NCBI RefSeq assembly: GCF_031755915.1
Contig: NC_083389.1
Span: 14,005,001-14,069,000, forward strand
Length of the DNA: 64,000 nt
Direction of reading: 5' to 3'
DNA from: Ziziphus jujuba
Lineage: Eukaryota > Streptophyta > Magnoliopsida > Rosales > Rhamnaceae
Shown: positions 32,227 through 44,681 of the stretch, piece by piece
How the letters are laid out: each line of letters opens with the position of its first letter
How positions within the stretch are numbered: the stretch's first letter is position 1
Made by a program: the position numbers and the translations under genes
Notes under the pieces: model-generated
Database searches by the model: none
What the model was told of the DNA's origin: nothing
Seen by the model: only the letters and a program-made list of their open reading frames with translations

Positions 32227-33216
32227 TTAGTTATCTAAAAACTCATTAGCAAATTCAATCTTCTCCGCATCCGTTTTAATAATCTTGAAAACCTCTATGT
32301 TCGATGGATCCGATCTCATAGCCTTAGAGATTCTGAGATTGTCTCTAATAGGAAATCCTAACCTATCAAGCTCTATAGCTAAGTATTGATAAGTGATATC
32401 AGATTTTTCTTGTTTTTCTAACGTTGCAGCCAATTTATCAAACCATTTATCCGCTACATTGTCCAACCCCTTTACGATGTCATCATCCTTCGCTTTATTT
32501 TTCCTCTTCCGTCTTGCTTGGGATTGTGTGGATGGTTCACTATGTGTTTGATTAATAGACATTGGAGAACAAATATCATCAAATTGTTCATACGCAACCT
32601 CCATATTTATATCATTAACCAAATCAATTGGAGTTTGTGCTCCAACTCCTTTTGCCCGATCCTTTCCAAAAATATTAGCAAGCCTCTCATACATGGGAAA
32701 ATGTTTACTTCTCCAACTTTTTGCACTTGGATTACACTAAAATAAAGAAAGATAACGTTTAGTCAAAAAAATAAAAAGATTAGTTTAGACATGCTAGAAA
32801 TAAATTTTAGGATAGCAACCAAAAAATTCAATAAAACTATATTTCCTAAGAAAATTCAAAACCTGCACATATGCTTTCCAAGCATCATCACTGTCAACCT
32901 TCACACATTTAAAAGAGTCACTCCATCCAAATCCACTTTTGTTGAGCATGTTGTATATTATACCATATTGCTTCTTCCATTTTTTCATCTTTGACTCAAT
33001 ATGTGGACTTGCTCGCAATCCCGAATTAAGACACATCTTGACTAGTTTCCTCTCAATCATATTCAGTGTGCCAGGTTTAAATGCTCCTGTGTCACAACGT
33101 TGCCTACTAGCTACAGCTTCATCTAAAATATTCAGTAAAGCCTCTTCCTCACCTTTACTCCAGGTACGCCTAGCTTCATTTCCCTTGTTATTGTTATTGC
33201 AATCTCCAGCTTCCAT
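32227..33216 (-). CDS. Harbinger Myb/SANT-like DNA-binding protein (ORF1)
   Basis: There are two exons, 32863-33216 (118 codons) and 32227-32736 (170 codons), with a GT..AG intron of 126 bp. Both exons are multiples of three and join in frame to give a 287-aa protein. The N-terminal Myb/SANT-like domain (TWSKGEEEALLNILDEAV ... MKKWKKQYGIIYNMLNKSGFGW) is the type found in PIF/Harbinger accessory proteins (Myb_DNA-bind_3). The C-terminal half has a basic stretch (ARRKRKNKAK) and a helical tail. In this superfamily it binds transposon ends and assists nuclear entry of the nuclease. It appears intact, unlike its partner nuclease. Confidence 0.85.
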
Positions 33217-33402
33217 TGCTATTCATGTATAAATTGCATTATTCCAACAACAACATAACAAGATGCAAGAAATATAGCATGATTCTCAAATGTTGTATTT
33301 AATATAAATTGGACTTCATACAAATTATCCAAAAGATTAAACAAACAATAATATTTAAGCAGTTACAACAATCAACATAATATTATACAGAGCAATCAAC
33401 TA

Positions 33403-34683
33403 CTAACCACGACGACCTCTCCACTCATCAAACATTTGCTTAGCTAACTCATCTCTCCAGTTAGTCCATTGACTGGAGGAAGCAATTGATCCTATAATGT
33501 CCTCGTCTGCACTAATGTCCACATCTTCCACCCTATCATATTTAATTTCTCCATGATCAAGTGTCATTTCTCTTCTAATCAGATTATGTATAAGACAACA
33601 TGCAGTAATTATCTTGATTTGTGTTGCAATTGGATAGAACGATGAACTTCTTAAAATTGCCCAACGCATTTTAAGAACCCCAAAACATCTTTCTATGATA
33701 TTCCTAGCAGATGCATGCTTCATGTTAAAATACTCTTGATAAGTTGTGGGTGCACAACCATCTTTCAATTTGGAAAGGTGATATCTTGTTCCCCTATATG
33801 GTGCAAAAAATCCTTCACCATTAGTGTAACCAGCATCCACTAAGTAATAACAACCTATATAAAAAAAAAATCTCCTATCAGTTTATGCACTGTTAGTCCA
33901 TTACAATGAAAAAATTAATGATTGGTCTTACCAGTTGGTACTTTTAAGCCATTTGGTCTACTTAATGCATCTCGAAGTACTCTAGAATTCGATATCTTGG
34001 CTTATCGATTTCAGATACTTTCACCTTAATATAAGTTCCATCTAATGCTCCCAAACAATTCTATGTCACAAAGAAATTCACTAGTTCCATCTAATGCTCC
34101 CAAACAATTCTATGTCACAAAGAAATTCACTCACATAAGATAATACTACAAATAATCTAACTGTAAGATTAGTAATCAAACTATTCCACAAACATACCTT
34201 AAACATTTTCCATCTATCATCCGAGCAATTATCTGACACAGATTTAGGTTGCCTCAACAAAATTCCATGTAAACGTAACACTCCATTCAATACTGAATTG
34301 AAATATCTACTAACTGTTTCCCTCGATCTATAGAATCTACTTATAATTGTACGGTTCTTTGCATGATGAGCAATTATGTGCAAAAATATGCATACTTGCT
34401 CTTCCAATGTAATAGTACCATCTCTTTTAACATAACCATCCTGACGTAATAACTCACATAAAACACCAAATGTTCTTCTATCCATCCTCATTTGACTTAT
34501 ACAATTGACATCATTATCTAACAAACTATTTAAAAATGATGTACGCAATTCAGTCCCCCTAGTTATTCGATTCCTAACTTCTCCATTATTTCTCCTTCTC
34601 CATGCTACATATATATACATAAGGAAGACAACCGTAAAGCATGAACAAAAAGATTGTATTGTGAATAATTTTCTTCGATCCAT
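33403..34683 (-). pseudogene. Harbinger (HARBI1/ALP1-like) DDE nuclease, deleted
   Basis: Exon 1 (34198-34683, start MDRRKLFTIQ) has the N-terminal helix-turn-helix-like region (RMDRRTFGVLCELL, SRFYRSRETVSRYFN). Exon 2 (about 33932-34060) has the first catalytic region NCLGALDGTYIKV. Exon 3 (33403-33854) has VDAGYTNGEGFFAPYRG, NIIERCFGVLKMRW and CLIHNLI. In exon 2, DKPRYR is joined directly to the sequence for VLRDALSRPNG out of frame. About 100-150 bp normally between them, including the DSRVL-type Asp motif of the DDE_Tnp_4 fold, is missing. A 49-bp direct duplication (34035-34083 and 34084-34132) repeats the exon 2 acceptor and its first codons. It is therefore non-functional. Confidence 0.85.
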
Positions 34684-35033
34684 ATCTACAAAAAAAAAAA
34701 AAAAGAAAAAAAAAGGGGGACAAAATAAACAACACATTAAATGGAATGTGATCAAGTGATAATTGATAAAAATTACATGAAAACACCTCTATCATTAAGT
34801 GATAATTGATTAATTGCTAATTTATTCCCTCATTAAGTGATAATTGATTGACACGGTCTACACCTTCTCTACACACATTATAGTTGAAAGTTTAAAGTAA
34901 AAAGTGATCAGTCTTCTCTTGTTTGGAAAAGTGAAGAAGATAATAGTCAAGCTATTTACACTTTGAATTCCAGCATTTCCTTGATGTGACATCAAACTAA
35001 TATTTCCTTTCCAACTTTTATGCTGAAGTCAAG

Positions 35034-36279
35034 ATGGCTTTACAGAACATTGGTGCTAGGAATAGTGATGATGCCTTCTATAGGTACAAAATGCCCAAAA
35101 TGATTACCAAAATTGAGGGCCGAGGAAATGGCATCAAGACAAATATAGTCAACATGGTTGACATAGCTAAGGCTTTGGCAAGGCCTACATCTTACACCAC
35201 AAAATATTTTGGTTGTGAGCTTGGAGCCCAATCTAAATTTGATGAGAAAAATGGTACTTCTTTGGTTAATGGGGCCCATGAAACTGCTAAGCTAGCTGCA
35301 CTTCTTGAGAACTTTATCAAGAAATATGTCCAGTGTTATGGTTGTGGGAATCCCGAAACTGAGATATTGATTACTAAAAGTCAGATGATCCAACTAAAAT
35401 ATGCTGCATGTGGTTTTGTGTCTGATGTGGATATGAGGGACAAGCTCACCACTTTCATTATTAAGAACCCACCTGAGTAGAAGAAGGGATCCTAAGACAA
35501 GAAGGCGGCAATGAGAAGGGCTGAAAAGGAGCAGATTAGGGAAGGTGAGGCTGCTGATGAGGAGCAAAAGAAACTGAAAAAAGATTCAAAGAAGGGTACC
35601 TCAAAGGCTAGCTCTTCGAAGAAGAAGGCAAATGGCTCTGATGAGGATAGATCACCTGCCCACAGCCAGGTAGATGAGAAGGAAGAGGTAGATGATGTTA
35701 ATGATGATGATGTTCAGTGGCAAACTGATACCTCATTGGAGGCTGCTCGCCAATGGAGTCGAGAGCAGTTGAGTGTTGTGACAGCCGATATGGTTATGCT
35801 CTCTACAAATGAGCTAGAGAAAAAGGTAGCAACTAAAACAAAAACAAGTGATGTTGCTGAGAATGGGAACTCAACAGCTCTAGGAAGTTCTTGATGAGCT
35901 GAAAACAAACATAAAGAAGGGTGTTTCTGCCAAGCAGTTTCAGTCCCTTCTGGGATCTATTTCCGGTTCAGCTTAAGAGAAGATATCTACTTTGGTTGAG
36001 GCACTTTTTGAAGGAGTTCAGAAAGGTTTTGTAAAGGAGGTGGTAAAGAAAAGAAACTACCTTGCTGCTGCTGTTGCTCAGGATGAGGGATCACAGCTGG
36101 TCTTGCTTCGAGCACTTGAAGACTTCTGTTGGAAGTCAACCTCTAGTGCCTTGAAGGAAGTTGCGCTGGTTTTAAAAGCTCTCTATGATTCTGATATTCT
36201 GGAGGAAGAATGCATAATTCAGTGGTACGAAGAAGGGTCGAAAGGAGGCAACAAGGACTCACCGAGTATATTAAAATAA
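35034..36279 (+). pseudogene. eIF5 translation initiation factor, intronless dead copy
   Basis: It starts MALQNIGARNSDDAFYRYKMPK, the conserved plant eIF5 N-terminus. It runs through the eIF2B5/eIF5 domain, a charged Lys/Glu linker (AEKEQIREGEAADEEQKK) and the W2 domain (FVKEVVKKRNYLAAA, ALEDFCWK). eIF5 is the GTPase-activating factor for eIF2. Lesions: stops TAG at 35478-35480 and TAA at 35493-35495, a frameshift near 35880, TAA at about 35973, and a W2 end that diverges after WYEEG. The zinc ribbon has C101-x2-C104 but Tyr123 in place of the third cysteine (YAACG). Plant eIF5 coding regions usually lack introns, so intronlessness alone does not prove a retrocopy. It lies on + inside the Harbinger element. 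Confidence 0.9.
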
Positions 36280-36942
36280 TATATATAAAAATAAAAATAA
36301 GTTGCAATCTTTATACAAATTTGTTTCGAAGACTAAGTTAAAATCTTTTATATTCATTTTTAAGTTTTCAATTTTTTCTTTTTCTTGGAACAAAGTTCTT
36401 TAAAAATTGTATTCGCATCTTTATTTTTCATGAGGTTTTCTGTAAATATGATGATAATGTAGCATATTTAATTTTAATTGAACTACATGCATGTGCAAAG
36501 TGCAAAAAGAAGCTAGTGATTTTAAAAAAAGAAAAGAAAAAAAAAACAGAAAAAGAAGAAGCAAAAACTGTTGTTGGACTGTAAAAGAGACACCAAATTT
36601 ACCAGTTGGTATGATGGAAGAAGAGAGAATGATAAAGGAAGAAGCTATCATAGACTCTGTACTCTACCAATCTAGTACATCTAAGAAGCTTTTTGTGGAG
36701 GTACTCAAAGAGGAAATTCAACACTTAAATAAGGCTAACCAAGGCTAACGATGGTCTTGCAAAGAGTATGTTTGCCGTGACATTCTAATTAATAGAGGGA
36801 ATCAGCATTTTGAGTCACATTCATCATTAACGTAGTCTTTTTCCTTTTTTTCTCTACTTTTCCTCTTTAATCAAAGCATGTTCTTGCCTAGCTTTCAGGA
36901 GGTCCAGACCCAAAATTGATGAATTTTGTGCCTAAAATTATT
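36280..36942. other. flank between eIF5 copy and solo LTR, no gene
   Basis: A Lys-rich ORF at 36491-36748 (ending LKEEIQHLNKANQG) is unrecognised and mostly low complexity. Nothing else is supported. Confidence 0.3.
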
Positions 36943-36947
36943 GTTGG

Positions 36948-39900
36948 TATCAGGACCCGTCCAAAATTTCTCACCGGAACCCTAGACAAGCCTTGATCCT
37001 AAGGAAACCCTATCGGACCTTCCAATAGAAAATCCGGCAGAACCTCCCCTAAGGGTTGGACTTACCGCAAATTTCCGACACTGAAAACACACTTCTATAA
37101 ACATACTCTTATTCCTCCCACATTACTACAAATTAATTCCACAAATTTGCAGCACTCCAAAAGAATAACAGTAAATTAGTGCATAATTAATAACTAAAGG
37201 TCCAATACAGTATACAGAGCATTATACAAATAAATGTGGAATTAATACAATGATAGATGAAACAATACAAGATGGAGAGGAAAAAGGAAAGAAATGCTTT
37301 TTAGACTTTCAGCAATGAACTGAGATGTCGGGCTCGCCCCGGACGATCAACGTCTCCCAACCTGGACCTACGGGAACGGAATTTAAAAAAAATATGAGAT
37401 GCTAATCATCTCAGTGAGTGACTCTATCTACTGTACAATTATAACAATAATAATAATAATTATAGTACACTTGATTAATTAAGAATAAATAAATTAATAA
37501 TAATAATTAATTGGAAATAATAATTTCTCTCAAAACCCTCACCATTCACTCCGCTGGAAAGGTTCCCCTTTTAAAACATTTTCGCAAAATCCAATCTTTT
37601 ATATCCCAAAATCAAGGAAAACAATTAGTCAATAAATTTCAAATAAAATACAAGAATTTAAGGATCCAAATTTATAATGGAAATAAAGAATAAGACATCA
37701 TTGGATACCATAATTAAAATCATAAATAATACTTATATTAAAGAAATTTGGCATAAGAACAAAAATAAATCCAATATATAAATTATAAAATTTATTGTTT
37801 AAATCAAGGATATAACCAAAGGAATATTTTAAATCAATTTAAACATCTATATAAAACAATTGATAAAAAATATAATAGAATTTATTTTAAAATATCAATC
37901 GATTTAAATAATAAAATCAAGACAAATAACTTTTAAACATTAATGAGAATAGGTAATAAAATTACGATAACAATTCCATAAAATTTGTGTAAAGCTTTAA
38001 ATTTAAATAAATAATAAAAACAACAATTTATACAACATATACAATGTACCATACGATGTATCAATCTGTAAACCGTGGGATACACCCACCTCACGACCCT
38101 CAATATATGAAAGGTGTCATGGAAATAATAAATAACCGTCGGGACGTACCCAACCTTACGGTCCGTGGCAATAATAAACCGTTAGACACTACCAACCTCA
38201 CGACACCGTGGTAATAATAATAAACCATCGGATAAACCCGACTTCACAGTCCGTGGTAATAATAAATAACCGTTGGATGAAACCAACCTCACGGCACCGT
38301 GGTAAACCCAACGCGCGGTAATATAATATAATATAATACTGATCCAAGGTATTGGCATTACATGGTACATCAATTTAAAATGACCGATACATCCTATTGT
38401 ATCATAATCATAATTTAATTGTCAAGTTCAACCGCTTGTTCAAATATTTCAAAATCTCAAAACATCATTTCATACGAAAACCAGAAATACCACAGTGAAA
38501 TATATTTACCATAAACTAATTTTAAGCACATAAAATTATAAAATATTTGATCGTGCTTAAAATTATATGATTTTCAATCTAGTTTCTCAAACCAAATAGT
38601 TTCCAAAATGATTTAAAATTTCAATTTACGTACCAAAATATTTAACTACTCCAAGTTCACTTATAAACCCATTAGAATATAAAACCATTTAATACATTGT
38701 CAAACCTTACGTAAAATGACAACTCATATTTAATAAGGTAATTATTTTTATATGCATAATCCAAACATTCAATCAAATGGTATATAAGCCAAATTATTCG
38801 AACACATATATATTATATTATACCCCAAAACAATTTTTAAAACTAATAACCATAGCAATAATTAAAATAAATCAAACCACAATTTCTTTAAATTTCCAAA
38901 TATATTCTTTTGGCACCAAAACGTATATTAAAAACATTATAAATTAGCAATACCATTTATCTGGAAATTCTTTTAATATCAAATACATAAAATATATTTA
39001 TCAAATATTTAATTATGAGATATTTCAACAATGAAATTTGATAAAATTTACCAAAATCTCAAATTCTTTAGAACCAACATAATTTATGATGCCCAAATAT
39101 TTAATTCCATTCAATTTTGGCATCAAAAATTCCAAATATAAATTTACTAAATATTCAACACATCAAACATATTTTCAAATAACCAATTAACATAAAATAT
39201 ATATATTTTAACATCCCAAAATAATTTTGAAGGTGGGTCACTCACCTCGAGCACGCAATTAATCCAAGATCCTCCATGGGATCAATTCCACGATGTACAC
39301 GTGCTCCTAGAACAACAATATTACACATCTCAAATAAATTAATATTTTATTCGGGTAAATAATATCTGGTATCCGGGGGGACTAACACAAACGTTAACCA
39401 AAATTGATGAGTAATATACCAAATCAAAGCTTGTGAAATGAGGATCGCATTACCGGCCTCCATTGATCCCAATTTCGCCGGTGGTGGTCGGAATTTGCCC
39501 AAGAAGTACCGGCCGAACTTGAACTTGAGAGATCTCTCAAATGGTGGGGGTTTTGGGCAATCTAATCACGGAAATGGACTCAGAGGGGTCGAAAATGGTG
39601 GGATAGAGGTATGGGTTGAGTTGGGATGGCCGGAAAACACAAGAAAAAAGGAGAGAGAGAATTTTCAGCAGTCGGGCTTCTCCGGCCCGATCTGGGCGCG
39701 TCCGGCGACTGGTGGCCGTAAAATTTTACGGCCGAGCTCACCTCCATCCCCCGCTCCTCTCTGGCCGGCGCGTGTAGCAAGGTGGTGGCCGGAATTTAAG
39801 AAACGGCAAGGGCCCGAGAGGAAGAAAAGGAAAGGAAACGAAGAAGAAGGAGGAAGAAGAAGAAGAACGAATTCAGGGGGGGGGGGGGCTGGGTCTTTTT

Positions 39901-40528
39901 CCCACGTGGGGGAAGGAAAAAAAAAGAAAAAAGAAAAGAAAAAGAAAAAGGAAATAAAATAAAATAATTAAATAATATTATTATATAAAATAACAATAAT
40001 AAAATAATATGGTATTAAGCATGGTTGACATGTGGCATCTCATCATGGTGACACATGGTCATATTTATTGAGTCACACGTGGCACATTGTTACACGTTTA
40101 AAAATAATATTAAAATAATACTGTATATATTTTTTTAAAAACTTTGCAGGTCCATAACTTTTTAACGGGATGTTCAAATCAGGCGTGCCACTAGTCTATG
40201 GACTCGCATCGACGAACACTTCACAACCATGTATGAGTCAAAGCTCATTTCCCCATAAATAAAAAGTCAACTTCGGCACCCTGGATAGTTTGGACTCCAA
40301 TCTTGTTTCGCTCATATCTTTCAACCGTAGCTCCGTTTTCAATGTGCTACTAGTCTACAAACTCGTGCCAACATGTACTTCATAACGGTACCTCAGTCAA
40401 CCTAGAATTCCATCCGAGTCAAAAAGTCAACTTTTGACCCCTTCGGTCAACGATCAACGGTCAAAGTCAACGGTCAATCTCGGTTAAAGTTGGAAAATTT
40501 CCATTGTACTTTGGAACAGGGTGTTATA
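36948..40528 (-). mobile_element. solo gypsy LTR, same family as the 1.6-9.8 kb LTRs
   Basis: On + it begins TATCAGGACCCGTCC (reverse of ..GGGTCCTGACA with one C-to-T) and ends CAGGGTGTTATA (reverse of TGTAACACC with one G-to-A). It is flanked by perfect TSDs GTTGG (36943-36947 and 40529-40533). Internal landmarks match the family in reverse order: AT-rich 3' half, a GAGGTGGGTCACTCACC-type block near 39230, a GC-rich block at 39430-39900, and the TTGACC-rich start near 40430-40500. At 3581 bp it is longer than LTR B, partly from AT-rich expansion. The ORF at 39438-39962 is LTR composition, not a gene. Confidence 0.88.
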
Positions 40529-40533
40529 GTTGG

Positions 40534-40756
40534 CCTTAACAATTAGTTTTTAACCACAGCAATTAGTTTTAACTACAAAAATAGTTATGATAAATAAGAT
40601 GAACACTTCTAACCACGGCAAATGATAATAGTTATAGCTAGAAAATTTTGGCTACTGGGTTATTGTTCACAGTATAATAATGACATTTTCTATCTCTAAA
40701 AATGTTTAGCTAGAAAAAGTACAAAAATGTTATGGCCTGTATTTTTTTGTAGTGTT
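40534..40756 (-). mobile_element. possible CACTA-type terminus
   Basis: Reading - from 40756 gives CACTACAAAAAAATACAGGCC, the terminal motif style of plant CACTA elements. Short related phrases (AGTTATAGCTAGAAAA, TTTAGCTAGAAAAAG) repeat inward. The opposite end was not found and the LTR interrupts this stretch, so only a fragment is claimed. Confidence 0.3.
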
Positions 40757-41280
40757 CAATTATGAAAGTGAATGACCTTATTTCGTTTTTATAGTTATGC
40801 AAAACTCGAGGGTGGCTCAATAAAATTATATGTTTAAGCTCCATCAGTAAGAAAATCTAATTTATTCAAAAGTTCTAACTGCCAACATTGGTCAAAGAAT
40901 CAACGACTAATGAATGATAGTCTCTTGACCCTTTGTTAATGAAGTAGTGACTGGTTGGCTTAAGTCATTAATGATATGTAATGTATTACCAGGCAATCAA
41001 GTGAACATATTTAAATCATTAACAAACAATTAATTGAGGTTTTAGCTTCTAATTTCATTTCACCATATCCATAGGTTTCACCTCTCAATGGAATTTACCA
41101 AAGAGATAAAGAATTAAGCAACGAAGAAATCCTTCACAAAAACATAAATATAGATCCAAAATAAAAGAGAACACAGATAAATAAGTTTTCCAGCTGTCTT
41201 GCACAAAAGTACTGTTCACGTGCAAACCAGCACCCCTTTGGTAAAATGGCCATATCTTCCTCTAGAAGACTTTAAATTGA

Positions 41281-41790
41281 ACAACATTTGCTTTCAGGTG
41301 CCATAATTTCATAATTTTCGAGCTAAAAAATGATGTACAAACCCGAAGAAGAATAGTGAAATTATGATGATGGAAGATCGACAAAGCAACTGACATTCCC
41401 AAAAAAATTTAATAAATTTTCAGCTAAAAAAATTAATGTAAAAAACAAAGAAGAAGAACAAGATGGTGATGATGGTAGATCGATGAAATAGAGGAAGGAT
41501 GCAGTAGAAGATAAACTCACCGGCCAGCGATGCTTTGAAGGGTTGTTTAAGCCTCCAAAATCAAGCTTCTTCCTCCTGAATATCAAATCAAGCCCTAACA
41601 TAAATAGATCGAAGCTTATTTCGCAGATCAACAAATGACATTTCCCAAAAATATTTCATAATTTTTTAGCTAAAAATTAACGTAAGAAACAAAGAAAAAT
41701 AACAAGATGATGATGATGGAAGATCGACGAAATAGAAGAAGAAGACATGCTCACCAGCCAGAGATGCTTCGAAGGGGATGGTGATGCGAG
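41281..41790. repeat. diverged local duplications, about 255 bp apart
   Basis: The 41374-41541 block (GATCGACAAAGCAACTGACA ... ACTCACCGGCCAGCGATGCTT) is repeated with divergence at 41625-41778 (GATCAACAAATGACATTTCC ... GCTCACCAGCCAGAGATGCTT). A third, shorter echo lies at 41281-41370. It is probably part of the 5' region of the Harbinger element. Confidence 0.65.
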
Positions 41791-42009
41791 ATTGAAGATG
41801 CTTCGAAGGGGGCAGCCAGAGATGCTTCGAAGAGAGCTCAATCGGACAAAAGTGACCCAGTCTCCAGATGGGTCAGATCTATCCCCTTCATTTGGGATAA
41901 AATGATCAATAGGACAAATCTATCCCCCTCCCATTTTTACTTTCCAAACACCGGACTGAGATTGGGTCCTGTCCTAACCTGCCCAGTCCTGCGTAACAAC
42001 CATACCCTA

Positions 42010-43124
42010 AGGGGAATATTATGTAAGGTCGTTCCAGTTTCCACCGCCTAGAAGAAACTGATAAAAAATGCAACAACTTTTGGTGAAGGCAAACAACGGC
42101 ACCGCCTTTCACAAAGAGGTGGTATATGGCCACATCTCTTTATAAGAGTTGAGAGCTGTGCTTTCAAGAGCATCAAAAATTTGTTCCATTAGCAGCACAC
42201 GTATTAAACCCCCGGATTGTGTTAAACAAAGACAGTTCCATGCCTTGCAGGTAAACAGAGATGCACTAATAATGCTACACGATCTGCTAGTGCTCTGTAG
42301 GCGGCTAAATTGGGCTACGGATAAAGGTGGGTTTACCTTGAAGGCTTACAAACACTCTTTTTTTATTTTTATTTTTTTTTTAAGTTGTCTTTTTGTTATC
42401 CTTTTTTTTTCCTTTATATATATATATATATAACATGATAACTATTTTTTTTCTTAAAATATATGAATTTCATGAATAATAATAAAAATGAGTTTTATTT
42501 TATTAAAGTTATTTTTAAAAAAAAAATTATTGTATAGAACAATCTTACATCAAACAATATACAATATAATATTAATACTGTACAATATAATACAATATAA
42601 TCCCATTAAATGCAATATAATAAAATTAATACAGTATTATTTTGCGTGCCAAATAATACCTAAAAGTTTATTCCCAAAAAAAAAAAAAAAACCTAAAAGG
42701 AAAATGAAGATAAATGACAAATGACTGGAAAGATTTTTGGTGTAAAAAGAATTCTAAATGTTTATATATGATTTAGAAAAAAAAAAATTGTATTTTTTTT
42801 TGTTTTGTTTTTTTTGTTTTTTGTTTTTAAAAGAAGAAAGTAGAACAGAAAGCAAAAGGATAATTATTTTATGCGCTGTTTGAAGATAAGAAAATGTGGA
42901 GGAAAAAATGTTTGAAGAAAAGGGAGGAAAAAAAAATATTTTTCTCCTGTAGAATTTATTTAAAAAAAAAAAAAAACAAAACAAAAATTTCCCTAACAAA
43001 CTCTTTTTCTTATTTGGTTGTTGATAAAAACACAAGGAAAAATTTGTTCATTAATACCGTTTTGGCTTTATTGTTTCTCTACTTTTTCAACTTATTTTTA
43101 CTTTTCTTTCAATTCATTATTTTG

Positions 43125-43156
<32 letters not shown>

Positions 43157-43667
43157 TTTTTTCCCTCTCTCAATGCTTTTAAAATGTGTCATATTGCCAC
43201 CATATTTCGTTCCTGTTGCAAAGAGATTTTTTCCTCTATGTAAAAGAATTTTAGTGGCAATCTGACGCATTAAAATAGAGTAAAAGATAAATTGAAAGGA
43301 AAGTAAAAATAAGTTGAAAAAAAGGGTAAGGAAGATCGCAAAGTCTTAATAGAAAGGGATTAATTAATAGTGGCTGGGTTTTCGCAAACTTCCCTTCTTC
43401 TCCCCAGACAAATAATAACTGATTACTATAATAATCATTTATAATAATAAAAGCGAAAAATGTTAATTTGTTAAATTAAACTTCATCTTTTCCATCTTTT
43501 CCGCAGAGCAAATACAGCAAACGAGTCAGGGTTTTTTTTTTTTTTTTAATTTTATTTTTTAAACCCTGATATAAAATTTTAGTGACAAATATAATATACA
43601 TATTCATATGCAAATTCATAATATATATATATATACCAAAAATATTTAAAGACGAGTATACATGCCT

Positions 43668-43707
<40 letters not shown>

Positions 43708-44681
43708 GAGAAGGTTTGCGAAAGTTAGAGAAAGAGAGATATGAGTATTAGAGAGAGATTGAGAGATCCATAGATAGATAGAGAGGACGAAAGATGATTA
43801 TTCTGAATAGCCAAAGGGTAAACGTGTCCACTTATGCTAAAATGTTGCTATTTGGACCCAAATGTTAATTGTTCGTTATTTTATAAAAATAATTCTGTAA
43901 GGTGGCTATTTTGACCAAAAACTCTACTTTGAATAGTATAGTCATTTGATGAAGCCGGTAGCTCCGGTGATAGAATATTTCTATTTGTGTTTATAAAGTT
44001 TGGATCATGAAAAAAACAAAATTTTGAATAACTTATAAATTAGGTATATTATTAAAAAAAGAAAAAGAAAAAGAAAGAGAGGATAGCCATTCTTTCAAAA
44101 AAAAAAAAAAAAAGTAGAATAGGATAGCCACTCAACCTCTTCTTCTCGATACAATGTATAATCCTTTCGTCCAAAAAATTAAAATAAAAAAAAAGGAGAA
44201 AAAAGAAAAGAAAAGAAAACTACAAAAACAAAAAAGCCTAATAGCTTTTCTTTTATTGAAGAACTTTATGGTCTGGTAAAAAGTCCCACCACGTGTTGTG
44301 AAATGGATAAATTTTGAAAACATTCAACAATATGCGGTGGGAAGTTTTTCCATGGGAACCGAATGTTCCAATATATATATATTTATTCATACTTATGGTA
44401 TAAGTACAAATACCGTGCCAAACCAAGGATGCAGAGGAAAATATTATATATAAAACCAAGTTTCCAAAACCAGGCGTACATCAATTCTTTCTTAAATATT
44501 AAAGAAGTGCGCAGTTTTAATTATTCAGGATTAGCCCGAGCTAAGTGTTTTTTGTTTAGGATTAATTTTTAACAAATATAAGGTTTGTTCTTGTTCCATA
44601 ATGACAAATATTACAAAGCACATATATTATGTAGTAAATATTGCAATGAGTTATAATGCTCCTCTCTCCATGTAATTGCAC
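42010..44681. other. intergenic, low complexity
   Basis: No supported gene. It has T-rich and A-rich runs throughout, a (CT)n microsatellite at 43121-43148, a (GA)n stretch at 43671-43710 followed by GATA-like repeats, and a TA repeat at 42416-42432. Confidence 0.5.

Larger units (their letters stand above)
31191..42009 (-). mobile_element. PIF/Harbinger-type DNA transposon with nested insertions
   Basis: The left terminus GGTGGCGTTTGGTACGTAGG (31191) and the right terminus, read inward on the minus strand, GGGTATGGTTGTTACGCAGG (ending about 42005-42009) share a GG..TTTGGT..ACGNAGGAC core. TTA lies outside the left end and TAA outside the right on +, consistent with the TWA preference of the superfamily but not an exact direct repeat. 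Three ORFs on - point toward the left end: nuclease, Myb/SANT-like protein and viroplasmin-like protein. An eIF5 copy and a 3.58-kb solo LTR lie in the part 5' of the nuclease. Removing these leaves about 5-6 kb, a normal size. The left boundary is firmer than the right. Confidence 0.6.

Noticed and set aside
39438..39962. 174-aa + strand ORF, charged and Gly-rich
   Set aside because: It is the GC-rich block of the minus-strand solo LTR running into A/G-rich low-complexity DNA.
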